A DNA stretch of 64,000 bases from Perkinsus olseni (lineage: Eukaryota; Perkinsozoa; Perkinsida; Perkinsidae). The notes below the pieces were generated by a model that worked only from the letters and a program-made list of their open reading frames with translations, was not told where the DNA came from and made no database searches. Location: assembly GCA_013115135.1 (NCBI GenBank), contig JABANP010000022.1, positions 186,001-250,000 on the forward strand. Direction: 5' to 3'. Positions 10,541 through 23,979 of the stretch are shown here, piece after piece; position 1 is the stretch's first letter, and every line of letters begins with the position of its first letter. The position numbers and the translations under genes are program-made.

Positions 10541-13445
10541 ATGCCCACTCATTCCCGGCACACCGAGGGCTCAAAACCCGCACGGTGTAGCTCACATCCA
10601 CGTGGTCTGCTCTTCATATGCTGTTACCTCACGGGGAAGGTCTTCCATGTGGCATTCTCGTTCATACCAACTCTACTTACTCGATTGGTCCCTCGTGCCG
10701 ACTCCTTCCTGGCCATTGGTATGCTCTATGTCTTCATCCAGGCTATGGGCATGCTCGGTGGGTTGGTCGTCCTCGCCCTCTCCGGTATAGTATCCCAGTT
10801 CATAGTCTGGTTTAACTACGTCTTCACTGGAAATGAGGTGACCTGGTCCGATCTTGCAATGGCCACTACTAAGTGCTACGTCTTCTACGCGATTATCCGA
10901 TGTTCTTGGTTCCTCGGTTTGAGCCTGTGGGACATCGGTTGGCAGTCCTACGCCGAGTACCCCAACGTGAGAGACCTGCTTGCCCCGCCGGTAGCACCGA
11001 CTGAGACTTCTCCGCGCTCTGGTGGAAGCAACCCCGTCTTCACTGGCGTGCCTAAGCAACCGCGTTCTCCACGAAGAGCGACTGTGCCCGGTAAGGAAGA
11101 GATTCGCAGAAACAGACAAGCCAAGATGATGCTATACGGGACTCTCATGGTGCTTGTCGTTACGACAGCGATCGTCACTCTTATCCCGCTCCTGTGTGAC
11201 CTGGGTATTTGGTGTCTCCGTGTTGATTGGTTGCAAGGCTTGGCAGATGCCTCCAGTCGGCTAAACCGAATGTGTCGATTCTCCTTACTCATCGGCCTCT
11301 TCCAGTGGACGCAACAATTCCAGTTTATATTCCCTCGGTGGTATCGTGCCGCTGGTGTCGGTGCGGCTAAGAGTTGGAGATCCACTCTCATCATGTGGGC
11401 TGGTTACTGCGTCCTCGGCCCGGTGTCGGTGGCACGATTGTTGCAGTGGGCTTTCTTCCCCCTCTTCGGCCTCAATGCTGCTGGAAGGACTTCTGTTTAT
11501 AACTTCATAGTACCCCAACTGATCACCGAAGGCGTGTCGGCTGAGACCATGGACGGCATCCTCATCCTACTGTGGATGTTACAGCTACTCTACGCCTCCC
11601 ATATCGTCGTTAAGGAGATCAATTTATCGGACTGGCAAAAGGATGCTTTCTACGATGACTCGATGTGGCTTGAGAATACTATACAGTTCAAGTGTATGTT
11701 CCTCGTACCCATGTTGCTGCTCTTCTTCAGAGGCTTTGCCAGCCCCGCTATGGGGTTCACATACGCTCAGAACGATCTAATAGTACTCACATTAGTCTAT
11801 CCCGCATTACTGGTCCTCGTCTGGTGGTGTACTTATGCCTATATCTCCCTGAGATATATAAAGTTCTACAGATTCGCCTTGTCTGCGTTCTTCACGTACG
11901 TGGTATCCGGAATAATCTGCCGAATTGCCCAAGTGTCGGCCAGCGGGGCTCGACTCGTTGTTTGGGCTCATCTCATACGCCAACTCATTAAACGGGCATC
12001 TATACCGTTAATAACGGCGCCCCGTACCGGAAGGTCGAAGAGGAAGATCCATGGTGTGGAGCGTGCCTGGTGTGTTCTGGTCTTGAGAGTCTTCCTCGGC
12101 ATGCTGTGTCTCTTTTTGGCGGTGCGGCTAGGACTGGGAGTCCTGGCATGTGTTCAAGACGATAAAGGACTATACCCTCGAGTGCCGTTCATCGCTGTAC
12201 ACGAGTCACCGGATTACAACCAAGTAACTGTCGACCACGCTGTGATGAGCTCGAACTTCGCCCGGGACGATTCACTGAGCCAAGGGCCCCCGCAGTACCT
12301 GGCTCGATACGCTATCTGTGACCAATATTTTCGCGGTCTGCATGTTACTGACTACGGCCTCATGACTCTAGCCGCCTACTTTACTACGATAGAAGACCAG
12401 CAAGCTGCGATTGATGCATTCTTCCCTGGTCAAGGAATGAAGGTCATCCCCATTGATGAAGGTGACGACAGGTTCTGGGTGGAAATCCAAGTGGACGAGA
12501 AGCAGACGGTGATTGCGATCAAGGGGACAGATGTTCTCCGTGTCAGCGATTATAATGAAGATATACGGATGTGGACGGAGCCAGTAGTGACGTCCCTCCT
12601 GAGTACCGTCTACCCGACAGTCAAGATTTGGTCACCTGGTACGACCGCTATGGTATTAGATGCAGAACAAGAGATACTCTCCGCCATGGGCATTCCTCGG
12701 GCGGACTATAAGATAACTAAAGTAAGGCGTAGTTTGACGCGTAATGTTTTCGCGAATGCCAATATTGTTGTTTTCTCATTCAAGATCATCGACTACGTGA
12801 AGGCGTCCGCAGACCGGCTAGCATCTCGCGAAGTCGTGTTCACTGGCCACTCCCTCGGCGGTGGAATCGCCCTGGCCGCCGCTGCCTTGGTGAATAAACC
12901 AGTCGTCGCGTTCTCCCCACCTGGGATGTATCAATCTATCAGCAAACACCTCTATCGGTATGCACCCGATAGACGACAAGATTTCCAGGTAAGAAGCCGT
13001 CTCGCGCGCGTGAAATGCGCGAATACTATCGGAATCTATTCTCTTTCAGGCCACTCACAACCAATCAGTGACCATTGTCAGCGAGAACGATTTGGTATCG
13101 CATATTTTCGACACTCACGGTGGCCTGGTTCAGACAACTACATGCTCGACCGAAAGATTCGCCATGATCGGTTGCCACATGCTGGAAAATCAGATGTGCA
13201 ACATGATCCGTCATTGTCCGGGATGCGCAACTCGACATGGCTTCAAATCTTGTACCTTCGAATACGACTCGAAGATTGTTCGAGCGGGGGTCGCCGAGGT
13301 TCTGGGTGCACCGTCTCTGAATAGGGACCCTAGTGAAGTTCTACAGTCGGTTGTTTCTCATCGTTCCTATATTGTCCCGCTACTACTATTAATGGCCCTC
13401 GCGGCATTATTGCTTGTTTCGTTCGAGTGGCTTCCCTTACTTTGA
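10541..13445 (+). CDS. Multi-pass membrane lipase, DAGL/class 3 type, copy B (tandem duplicate)
   Basis: Paralogue of the preceding gene, 136 bp downstream on the same strand. Exons 10541-12721, 12785-12988 and 13050-13445 give about 926 residues. Exon 1 is 2181 nt in both copies and exon 2 is 204 nt in both, which supports both starts and the splice sites. Introns (63 and 61 nt) occupy the same positions as in copy A but differ in sequence. All catalytic marks are kept: GTDVLRVSDYNED, GHSLGGG, FSPPG and SENDLV. The N-terminal ~20 residues differ completely from copy A. Long blocks near residues 22-97 and about 213-435 are almost identical to copy A while the segments between and after are clearly diverged. 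Sub-functional isoforms with different loop and C-terminal specificity are an inference. Confidence 0.85.
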
Positions 13446-15397
13446 GTGACAAATTTCAAAATACTTTGCCGAGATTCGTACTGATTACCAGATTGTCGTT
13501 GCGTTCAACAGTAGGGAGAATCTCTCCTTCTCCCTAGGAGAAAAAGGTGCGGCCAGGTTTTCGGAGGGTTCCCTCTCAAGTACAGTGGCCGTACTGGCCG
13601 CTGAAGTCCCCTGAGCAGGCGATCGGGGATGGATTCAGCGGGTGCTCACTTGCGATAGCATTATCGAACCGAAAATGACACCTCGAAAATGTCAACTTCA
13701 TGGATAGGAAAACCCTGGACTGAGGGGTGCTGCACGCAGTACTTCACCGTGGCACCATCCTTCGGGTGAGTGAATGAGTGAGCAGGCTGGAACCAGGCTT
13801 GTAACCTCCCAGTAGGCGTTCCCGAACGGGCAATGGATCAAGATAACAGGCCCTCCTGTGACGTCCCAGCAAAACAGCGTAAAGCTCTCTTATCGAATAC
13901 CATTTGTAATCGCATCGCGTTAGCGTATGTTGAGCCGGCACGGTTGATCATGCGCGGCGGAACAGAGTGCTGAAACATGCGAACTGTCAGCTGAAGGTGT
14001 CTGATGGTGTCACTATGTCATCTACGCCCACACTGAAGGTGTGTGGGCTCAGGAAGGTCAAGCACCTCCGATAGGGCAATTCCAACAGACAACAGTCCCC
14101 TAGGAGAAGCTGGAGTGTCATCCTTTCAGATGCTAAGTGACAGTAGAACAATGTTATCAAAGCCATTGGCGTTACACTTGTGGATAACATCGTTTGCCTC
14201 AGAACTGATGTGACTTTCAAGCTGATGACCATATTCTTGGAAAGGGTTATTTAGCAGTCCTCCATAACACGGTCTCTTCTACTGAGGTATGTGCGCAGTG
14301 AGAATTTCAGAGACAGTCGTGGCGCGTACACCCCTCCGGCATTATGTCCTGTTGTGGACAGCGCCGGCTTATCTCGTGTGGCGCGAGTCCTTCCCCCACC
14401 TGCACACTCTCGATGCCCACGAACGATCTGCTACAAATTGTGTTGAAATTTAGATGGATAGCTATTGGATAGACGCTCTTTCCATCGGTGTGCTGCAATG
14501 AACCGGAGGATTAATACTCGAAGTACTTGCTAAGTAAAAGCTGGGATTTCCGTCCGAATTTTGAGCCGTGTATTCCAAAGTTATTTGGCGCATTTTTCGA
14601 GCGACCTTCCGAGATCTCGGCACCCACCAGGAGTTGTGTTCTGAAGCCCTACGATTATATCCAGTAGGGTACTAGAAGGTATCCCTATACGTTTCGTCTC
14701 GTAATTCATCTCAGTCGGAGCTAGCGGCGAAAAAACACGATATTCCAATATTATTTGGAGGACTGTACGTTACTCAAGCGGCCTTAGTAAGTCGAGTGTG
14801 CTCCTTCCGTTATCATCGGGTGAGCGAGTCGCACTATTGTGGCGATAAGATCAAACCTAATACAGGGTGCCGACTTGAAAAGGGCAAGCCCCTCATGAAT
14901 TTTTCGTGTGAACGAGTTGAGAGTTGTAACGCACACCAATCGAAAGCTCTCGGCAAGCTCTACGCAACCCTGTTCCTAGCGTCATCTCACCCTCGGAATA
15001 TCGAATCAAACGCCGAAAAACACGAAAATTCGTTGGCAGAATCACCGAAGCCATGCTGACGCTGTGAAGTGAGAGGGTGAAATCTGAACACTTCAGGACC
15101 ATTCTGTAGTGGTTGCATCATTATTCCCGGACGCATATTCGCAGAACTCTCCTGAGCTATCTAAATACCTCATTAGTTCAACTCAGTGCTCTTGGTGGGC
15201 TGCGTTTATTGCCAGTGCAACTAAATTTAGCATTGTGTGGGAGCGTGGAGGTATGCAGGAAATAATCTATTGCAGTGCTGGGTGAAACTCTTTCCAAAAA
15301 CATGACAACGCGGGAGACAGAATCCTGATGAATACATCGGAGGCTCCACACAGAGGACCCACTAGGCAAGAGTTGATGCCTGATAAGGAGGGGTCCC
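13446..15397. other. Gene-poor interval downstream of the lipase pair
   Basis: About 2 kb with only short unrelated open frames. A small inverted repeat (TAGGGAGAA facing TTCTCCCTA, 13510-13534) follows the second lipase gene and could form a hairpin in its 3' UTR. Two short similar motifs (TATTCCAAAGTTATTTGG near 14571 and TATTCCAATATTATTTGG near 14740) recur. I see no convincing gene. Confidence 0.4.
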
Positions 15398-16767
15398 ATG
15401 ATGGCAGTCGAAAGGCAAAACCCGAAGAATAGCCTCTCGAGCTCCGATGAGCGAGACGCTCAAATGACCGTCAAGTGGCTAACGGCCCTGGGGAACAGCA
15501 CTGAACGTCACGGCCCGTGGCTCGCGAGCCGTCAGGCTGATGCAGCTTGCTGTCCCCTTATATTGCGTGTCACGATGAGATTTCCTCTTCGGGCCGTCTT
15601 GATATCCTTGGGCAGTCTGATCAGCTGCTAGAGCGGCTCCAGAAGTTAAGTAATCTCCTCTTCTTAGTTACAAAATGAGTACACCATGGCACTACTGCAA
15701 CGAAGGTCACAGGAATTGGTAGACATTCAGTTACGTACACTGGTGACACGAGTCACTTTGAATGGCGCGTCGAATACTCATTGATACCCGGTTATGCTAG
15801 CTTAGAGCTGCTTCTTACAGGTGCCTAGTACCGCGGGAGCTCACCAGTGGCGGGGATATATGGTGGTTTCATTATTCGTTTTTGGTCTAATCTCTCCGTA
15901 TACCATGTTCAACATCTTCAGCCCTACCCTCCTGGCTCTCTTCGTGGTCCTAAACCAGATGCTTGTGAGCGCCTTCTATGATGGCGATGAGCCCGTCACA
16001 ACTACGGCCCCGCCTTTCCACCCTGCGGTGTGTGTTTTTTCGAGTTGCCCGAACACGCAATGTAACATGGAAACGAAGCTATGTCTGCAAGATCCCCTTC
16101 TCCCTTGCTTCTGTACATAATGCCGCTTCCTGTACTCGCTATCGTACCAGTTTCCGTAGGTTTTCCTCTCATACGTGATCTGAGTATCCGGTGATGTTTC
16201 AATCCCTCTTGTGAAAATTGGTCCCGCCCACTCCGTGCTCATTGATGAAAATCATCAGTTCTTTTGTATTCATTGTGGAGTATCAGAGCTCTCCATGAGT
16301 CGCTGTTCTTCATGATCACCAGTCGCTATCAAAATTTTTGAACTTACTTTCATCAAACCGACCCACTGCCCTCACTGTGTCTAGTTTATGGTCAATACGC
16401 AGCAATCATGAATCTTAAATGCCGCGCTACAGCTAGATGAGAACTGCGGCGTGCCTCCTCGTTTCATTTGCCTGTGACTGCAGTCACAGGCGCGTGGGGA
16501 CTATGAGCGTCGGTGTGTATAGATTGCTGGATGGAACAACCTGTGACGAGCCCTTCGTCGATGATGGGCCATCATTGCCCATTACTCGGCCGAGACGGCT
16601 ACAAGCCCTGTTTCCGTGGCTGGAATACGGTACATGCCGCCTGCTGCTCGGGTTTACTCTACGCGATGAGTTGGTGGCAAGATATGAATGAACGATTAAC
16701 GCGTTTATCGGCGCATGAGGACCTCCCTAGGATTCTCAATTATTATCTACCTCCGGACTATCCCTAA
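15398..16767 (+). CDS. Possible membrane protein, exon linkage unresolved
   Basis: Not recognised. An ATG at 15398 opens a 77-codon frame with a hydrophilic start. After an acceptor TTACAG at 15820 comes a frame with a clear hydrophobic segment (YMVVSLFVFGLISPYTMF, then LLALFVVLNQMLV) followed by Thr/Pro-rich sequence and a GTGTGT donor near 16027. Reading on instead gives a Cys-rich tail. A final stretch (about 16560-16767) reads SWWQDMNERL and ends YYLPPDYP before a stop. These look like exons of one or two membrane proteins, but phases between them were not verified. The 20-bp perfect palindrome at 16471-16490 lies between the last two. Confidence 0.25.
16471..16490. repeat. Perfect 20-bp palindrome
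   Basis: CCTGTGACTG is followed immediately by its reverse complement CAGTCACAGG with no spacer. It could be a dimeric-factor binding site or chance. Confidence 0.6.
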
Positions 16768-17444
16768 AAGGGCTTCTTAAGAATTCACTCTCCTCGCCGC
16801 TTCATTAAGCCTCCTCGATAGAAGGCGGAGCTTGGCGAGAGTCACGGGTGCCAACAGTAAGCCTCGGAGATCTATTCGGGGTTCTTCCATGAGACTCTCA
16901 TGATGAGAGCGGCGACAGTCAGTCCAAAACTTAGTTTCGGTGGTCTCGGACTCTCTCCTACACTGCCAGTTGCGTCAACAAAACAGCCCAAGAGTGAAAA
17001 GGTTATCGATCATCCTTGCATATACTCATCATGGTCAGACGACACAGTGTGTCAATTGATAGGCCCCTTTATCATTCGCTCATCCGAGGGTGAAGTTGCT
17101 GCAGCCTCCAGGCGGGGCCTGTACCTATAGCGACAACAGCACGGGCGTGTCTTACAGAGCGCTCAACAGCATGCTCACTTTGGTGATTCTCCTATTAGTG
17201 ATGTGATTACCGCCATTCATGTTAGACTCCTTCGCGTAGGTGTTACTCGACAGAATGCTCTGGTCGGTGCATGGGCCCCCGGGAGGGATATCTATCAAGT
17301 TGAGACAGACAGGAACGGGCATGATCCACGTATAAAACGAGACGTGGCCAGGAACCGCAGCCGGGCGACCCCCTCTGCGGGTTGGCTCCGACTTACTCGC
17401 ATGTTTCGCCCCGAGCTCCTCGTCACCTCCGTGCATGGAGCCTA

Positions 17445-17645
17445 ATGAAGGCCACAGTTTTTCCATATCAGAAGCCCTCTACGGGCCGACCTATGGAGAA
17501 TGATCCTTTGCCACCGGGAGGGGCATGCACTTTCGTCATCGGCCTCCCAGTGATGGAATTTGGCCCGTTGGGGTCCGTCTTGGAGGCGAAACAGTTGGAC
17601 GAGATCCTAGCCAAGGCGAGAACGTTCGAAACAAGAATACTGTAA
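17445..17645 (+). CDS. Short unknown reading frame (about 66 codons), possibly a first exon
   Basis: From ATG 17445 the frame has good composition (ACTFVIGLPVMEFGPLGSVL, then an amphipathic stretch KQLDEILAKARTFETRIL). It stops at TAA 17643-17645, but the same bases form a GTAAGT donor (17642), so it may splice onward. No family recognised. The 16768-17444 interval before it shows no convincing gene. Confidence 0.3.
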   Translation: MKATVFPYQKPSTGRPMENDPLPPGGACTFVIGLPVMEFGPLGSVLEAKQLDEILAKARTFETRIL

Positions 17646-17649
17646 GTAG

Positions 17650-18158
17650 CCTCACCTCTGAGTGTTGTCCGGCGTCGCGGTTTGCTCATGGGAGAGATTG
17701 AGCGAAGAAGCCCCACCTAGAGGGGAGGAGGATCAACAGAATCGGTATCTTTCACCTCACCCGGTGCATGGTTGACCCGGGTGCTGCTCCGCTTGCTCAT
17801 GGCCGAACCTTACAACAGCGAAAGCGTCCTCTCTAACCGTAACGATACCGACTTACCTTCCTGGCAGAGGAGATGGCCAGCTGGGGCAGTTGGCTTGGGC
17901 TCTTCCACGGCGAATGGGCAAGAATGAGTCGGCATTATACTGCAGAGTGAGGAGAACAGAAGCCTTGTTATATATCCCTATACCGAGTTATGGACCTTCG
18001 AAGAGCATTCCCGGCGAGTGAAAGCCAACCCTGATTGACAGAGCGTGTAAACACTGGGCAACGTTCCTTGAGGGTAAGGAGAAACGTCATTTTCAATATT
18101 TGCAGTACTGGAAGAATGGACAGTAGTAAACGTTAGGCCAACAGCGTGATTGTGGCAA
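17650..18158. other. Interval between the short frame and the exportin 3' end
   Basis: No convincing coding signal. It presumably holds the 3' UTR of the minus-strand exportin gene. Confidence 0.35.
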
Positions 18159-21100
18159 TCAGTCACTGGCGGTGGATTTGCCGGCAGCAACGCTTTTGAG
18201 GAGCTGCTGGTCGCCTCCCTGCTCGCCCACGACCACCACCCTACTCTCCGCCTTGCCCTTGTTCTTCAGCATTCCCTTCAGACCATGGGCCACTTGCTTC
18301 CGACTCACACCAGTAGCCTGCTTCGTCTGGACAGTCAATTCTATCCAGCCCTTCACGCCATCATCGTCTTGGGTGAAGGCACAGAGCATCTTCGTAGCCT
18401 CAAAGAGGGGAGGGCAGAGGAAGAGGTTCTCCACCGTCGCCGGCGATCCCGCTACGTCGCATTGTCGACGGAAGAGCTCAGAGAGGACAAGGTATCCCGT
18501 GGTCCCTAGCTTAACGACGCCATCTAGCAAAGGCGTTTGTTTCCGCGCTGGGTCTCCGACGAGGTCAGTGAGAGCACCATCTCCACCGAGATACGCCGAC
18601 TGTGGCAGAGCGATCAAATTCTCGAGGGCGGGGCGGAGGAAGCAGTCCACAAGAGAGAGGCAAAAGTTCTGCCGAGTATCGAGGGAGTCGGGAAGAGCCG
18701 ACCAACATCGACTGACAGTAGCATTCATAAGGGAGAGGACCGAGAGGGTGAGGTGAGGGATGGGCAACAGACTGGACAGCGCCGTGAGGAGGGACCTAGC
18801 CAAGAGACAGTGGTCCATCAGCGGCCATTGGAGAGGAGATCTACTTAATAAGTTGACGGTCGTTCATGTAGGCCACGACGTCATTATCACCGCCGTCCTT
18901 ATCCTCCTCCTCATCGTCATCAGAGTCTATCATGTCCAGCCCGGCAAAGTGGTTCCGGTTGCGCAACTGGCGCTTCGTGAGAGTCTTCCGATCGGCCGGT
19001 AGCGAAGACGTCCTACAGAAACCCATGACACTCGACCAGGACAGCTACTCCCGTACTTGGCAGCAGCAGACAGCCTGAGGTCGACCCCTGCATCGACTTG
19101 CGGCAGCTTGAGGAGCTCTCTGATGGCGTCTAGGAGGGTCTTGCCGCATCTGGCTATGGCGGAGTAGAAAAGCAGGCTGGTATTGCCGGCCTTGTCTCCC
19201 TTGCGGTGCGCCCTTCTCGTACACTTTCCGAAGGGCCTAACACCGGTAATGGGCAGATAGGCGAGAACTGAACTTACCGAAGGAACGTTCGAGTAGAGTA
19301 CGGTAGAGGCCTCCACTAGAGGGACCACTGGACGCATCCCGTAGGCCAGGCTGGATGGCGCAGCGCAGGAGCTGAAAGAATCCGACGTTATCATGTACTC
19401 TCGACGTTCCGAACCACAGCAGGCACAGAGATACCGACACCATTTCTGGTGAGTATCGGACTTACGAGCTCAAGATGGTTGGGTGAGGTCCGACCGGACT
19501 GAGCCGCGCTCACTGCTGCCCCGACCAACTCGATAAGGCGGCACTTGAGTGTGGGTACCTTATCACTCTAAGTACGAGAATTGCCGTCCTATGACTACCT
19601 ACCCTTCGCCACACCCTCGCCAATGCTCCTAGTGTCCGATAGACGTTGCAGCGCAGCTGATACAGCTGCCTCCGAGACTTGTCGGTGCAGCCTGGGGTTC
19701 CAGTGGGGATGGGGAACATAGCCTCGACAGTGCAGGGGGGCTTATGACCTACGCAGGGGGGTGGTTGATATGAGACGAGTGATGGATGGTATACCCATTA
19801 TGGAGGTCCACTCGTCGTGGCTCATATCCACTAGCGGGTCCTCAGCCGCACTGCTCGCTCGACGTTCAGCTTGGGGAATCCACCAGGAGCCCTACAAAAG
19901 GAAGCATAAAAACAGCCCTCCCAGGGATCGAACCGGAGACCTTGCGAGTGAGAGGAGACTTACTGAGCATCTGTTGTGTAGAAGCGTCATCCACTTCATC
20001 ACAGGAGGGGTGATGGAGTTGGCGAATTCCACCAACACCTGGCCAAATGCTCATTCGACCCTACACCCCCAAGCAGGTATACCTGTTCTATCTCAGAGCA
20101 CTCCCCCTTGCTGCCTTCCCGTCCCTCTGCGGCCTCCGATGCAGACAGGCAGCTGAGGCACATTGAGAGGAGCTTAATAACCTGGACACGATCAGGGTTC
20201 TATTGGCGATGTCACTGCCGCTGTCACCACCTTCCTCGATGCATCGTCGGGCGTCTCGATAGCAATGCACTCGAAACGGCAGCTTTCCTCAGTGATCTTG
20301 ATGAGAGTGTTAGCCACCTCATCATAGATGCACTTCGATTCTGCTGGTGACAGGCCGAGCAAAAGGAGCCCCTCCACGGCCCAGCTGCAGGATAGGACCC
20401 CATGGCTACGGCTGACCTGCAGTACCGGAGATCAGAGGCCACAACGGCTGAGGAAACCTACCCCAGCGAGGGAGGCGATCAGCTGGCTCTTGTCAAGGGC
20501 CATTGCAGAAAGCTTCTTGCAAATTGACAGGATGGCATTCTGGGCGGTGGTCATGATGGAGACATTGAGAGAGCCATCGGGCATGGTCGTAGGCCTCGAG
20601 CCATCGGTCAACTGAGAGCACAGGGATGCTCAATACGGCCCTCTCAGGTCAGTTCGGACTTACACATTTTTCTATCAGCCCACCGAGGACGTTGGACGGT
20701 AGCTTCTCAGCAGCGCAAGGTACGAACTCATAGAACTTTTTCAAGTGCTCCGGGGTCCAACCCGTGGCGGACACTGACGCCTGAGCTATCACAGTGCGGA
20801 GAGTGAGGTATTAGTAGGCTACTTACTACGCAGGCTTTGGCTACGATGTTGCACAAGAGCCCCTTCAAGTCTGTCTCGTCCACACTGGCCTTCGGGTCTG
20901 GTACTGTCTGACCGTTTGGCTTACTGGGCAATACGAAGGGCTTCAACACACATTCTAGTAGAGCCAGGGCTGCCGCGTATCTAAGGTTGAAGCATGCTAT
21001 TCATGGAAAGCATGCTGCAAGCCTACTCTTTGATGCTGAGGTCGTCTCGCTCCAGAATGGTGGCAGCCACTCGAACGGCGGTAGAGTGGCGCATCGCTAC

Positions 21101-23979
21101 TTCAGTATCCGGCATGGACAGCATAGTGCGGAGAGAGCTCAAGGCGTAGGTCTGAGGGTGCCATGCCGAACCCTGCTGAAGGCAAGCGTTGAGGCCTCAC
21201 CTTAGACTTGCTCAGTATCATACTGATATCATCTCCATACGCCTCGGCATCCTCTTCAGAAAGCCTCTTCCACACGGCACGGTATCTACCAACAATCAGT
21301 GGTGGAGGAAGGCAGCCGTAGGGGTCACGCTGTTTACGCGTTGATGGGGACGTCGCCGGCGTTGGGGCCCATGCCGACAGTCCGGTAGTGTTGGCATAGG
21401 TCGGTGCATTCAACCTGGGGCTCTTGCTGCAAAACGACCCATAGGTGATAGAAATACTCTGATGAAACGAGCGTAACCCAAAGGTCCCGGGATCGATCCT
21501 CGCACCTGCCAACGTGTCCGCTTGATTCCACACCCCCATCCGACAAGGCTGTGAACTGATGCCGCTGTTATGATTCACGCTGGCCACAACACGCGAGCAC
21601 ACCCGCCTCGCCAGGAGCTCCAGAGCGCCGGAAGCACATAGCTGCAGATAAGGCGATGGATAACTAAACGGAGAGGATGAGGGACCATACTCCGGCAAGG
21701 CCATGCTACTTCCACATCAACTTGATAGCCTCCACAGCAGCACCGAGGTGCTCTGGATGATGGACCAGGAAACTGTTGCTGGCACTCTCGACCATTTGCT
21801 GATAATACTCAGACTACACCTCCTACTACTACCATCGAACGGTGAGGACTCACCTTTATTAGGTAGGCTGTCTGGCGGTGCATCTCATAGACCGACGACT
21901 GCGATGCTGTTATGGAGGCCTAAGAAGGGAGCAACTCCACCAACACGCAAAGAAGTTTCACCAGGGCGGGCATGACGTTAGACAATCCGCGGTCGTGAGA
22001 GCCTCCCGTCCAGAGGGACACCAGGCTGGCGAGAAAGAGAGCAGCTGTTGCATTCGGTATGACATGAATCTCTCATTTCCGGTAGCCGTTAGTATTACCA
22101 CATGGACTCTTTCTGACAGGCTGCATATGGCGAGTATCAAGCGACCCAGCTCAGCCTCACTGCAAGGTCTCATAGTCTCCGGCAGAGCCACTGGCCGAGG
22201 CTTCGAGATGTTCCTGAGAGCATTACCAGCATCATCATTATCCGTATCCCTTCGGTAACATGCTGCTGAGTGCCACACCGAATCCCGACAGAGACTCACA
22301 GACCATCCCGATGGCGGCGAGGAAAGAACGAGGAGCCGCGATGACTTACTCCGCAAAGACCTGGAGAGTCGATATAACCTCAAGTGCCAAATGGCGGTCA
22401 GTGGTGTTGGCCAGGATGTTCATCAGGTAGACGTCAATTTCCAAGGTTAAGAGAAAATCACAACGGCGGAACATCACACCTGAAACGCACAGGAGAATGG
22501 CAAATCGTCAAACGACGGGAAATCGACACGACTAAGGATTCCGAACGACGATAGCAAGTCACCAGGGCCACCTGTGGCCCCGGGTTCGAATCCCAGCTGC
22601 GGTATCTCTGGTTGTCAACTCACATAGGGCTCGAAGCATTCGGACTGTGCTGAGGCTAAACGGAACTCGGTCAGGGAAGGCAGAGAGGAAGTGCTGAAGC
22701 ATCTCGAAGAGTATTGGCTGGAACTCCGAGAAGCCCACCACCTGAGCGACAAAATCGTCAAATCGATCTCAAGGTACTCGCTGATGAAATCCGTCTACGA
22801 CATTCGCATGCCTGAGAACGGCTTTGCTGTAACTACAACGGTACGATTTCTAGAGGCGAAAAGTGAATACAGAGATCCCGCTATGGTATGCCCCGTTTTA
22901 CTATGGCCTTCCGGCGATTGGCCGCCAAAACGTATCCTTCCTTCTCATCGGTGGCCTCCGCCAACTCGGAGACGAGATCGATGGTGAAGCCTGTGGGAGA
23001 ACAACAGGACCGTACAACAGGGATGCCTCAGAGCCGGCAGTACAGGCCTGATCACAGTCGTTTGCAGCAGCCGCGCTGTTGCCAAGAACAGTTATTATGT
23101 CCGTCCATGCTGAGGGCCAATCTCGAATACAGATCTCCACTATCACCGACAGGAGCTTGCTCCGCAAGAACCTTGGACATAGAGTCACCATCACGTTCGA
23201 CCACTACGGTGGATCTACTTTGGTATCGGGGCCTTGCCAGACATGCCACTGTTCTCCAACGCTAAAGCAGCGTCCTGTAGAGTGCTTCTAACCGCGTCTT
23301 TAGATGCCTCGAAATAGCGCCCGCCATTGGGACCATCAGCGGACTGACCCCACCGCCTGAAGGCAGCCAAGGTTGAAGGCGGAGCGGGACAGACTGGCAA
23401 ATCGTTACTTCATAACACCTTCTCGGATGAGGAGATTGAGAGCCTCCATCCCAACCTGCGGGGGATATCGTCCGAGATCGGATATAATCACGCAGACACT
23501 CTCCAGCATCAATGGACCTACGACGATGATGAAGACTTCGCATTATACATCCCAAGTTCGGCACGCAGGCTATAACCGAGTTAACAAACGCCGGCTTTTT
23601 CGTGCCCATTCGTTGCCTTTTCCACAAATATGAACCAGTCTTTTGTAAAATAGTAACACAATAATCTTTTATCCATGACATGGGATAATGCTGTACGCTT
23701 CCTACCATATGTTTTACCACATAAGGCTATAGAAAATCAGCGACTCAGCAGAATGGTCACTATTGACTTCTCCACCCCCTTGTTAATACTTCCCCCTATC
23801 TCCGTCAGCTCCGCCATTTTCCTTTCCCTTTCCTCCATGCTGCATCGTGGATCAGACAAGCGCCCCACTACAGACACTAGCCGGTTCACGATCTCTTCGA
23901 CTTGGTTTGACGGACCATCAGAAGACACCAGGGTGGTCCGGATCCCTGCTCCTGATGATGCTACTGTCATTGAAGACAA
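18159..23979 (-). CDS. Karyopherin-beta family exportin (XPO5/Msn5-like), many short-intron exons
   Basis: Nuclear transport receptor built of HEAT repeats. The gene runs from ATG 23979 to a stop at 18159. Strong pieces: N-terminal exon with EEIVNRLVSVVGRLSDP and SMEERERKMAELTEI; an exon near 23460-23520 with VGMEALNLLIREGV; an exon near 23194-23060 with KLLSVIVEICIRDWPSAWTD, which matches the 'VVEMIKREWPQHWPD' type block of exportin-5; further helical exons (SEFQPILFEMLQHFLSAFPD; NAILSICKKLSAMALDKS; VANTLIKITEESCRFEC); an acidic patch DSDDDEEEDKDGG; and a last exon 18795-18159. The last intron (about 51 nt) was placed exactly and keeps phase from RQLIK into SLLTALSSLLP. Middle exons are only partly ordered. 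Exportin type (5, 1 or other) is inferred from the one motif block. Confidence 0.7.

Noticed and set aside
19916..20009. tRNA gene on the minus strand with pol III T run
   Set aside because: Outer stem and B box can be drawn, but numbering from the B box leaves no proper acceptor, D or anticodon stems.
22520..22605. tRNA gene on the plus strand (CGGGTTCGAATCCC)
   Set aside because: Only a T arm with one mismatch is present; no matching 5' acceptor strand or anticodon arm upstream.
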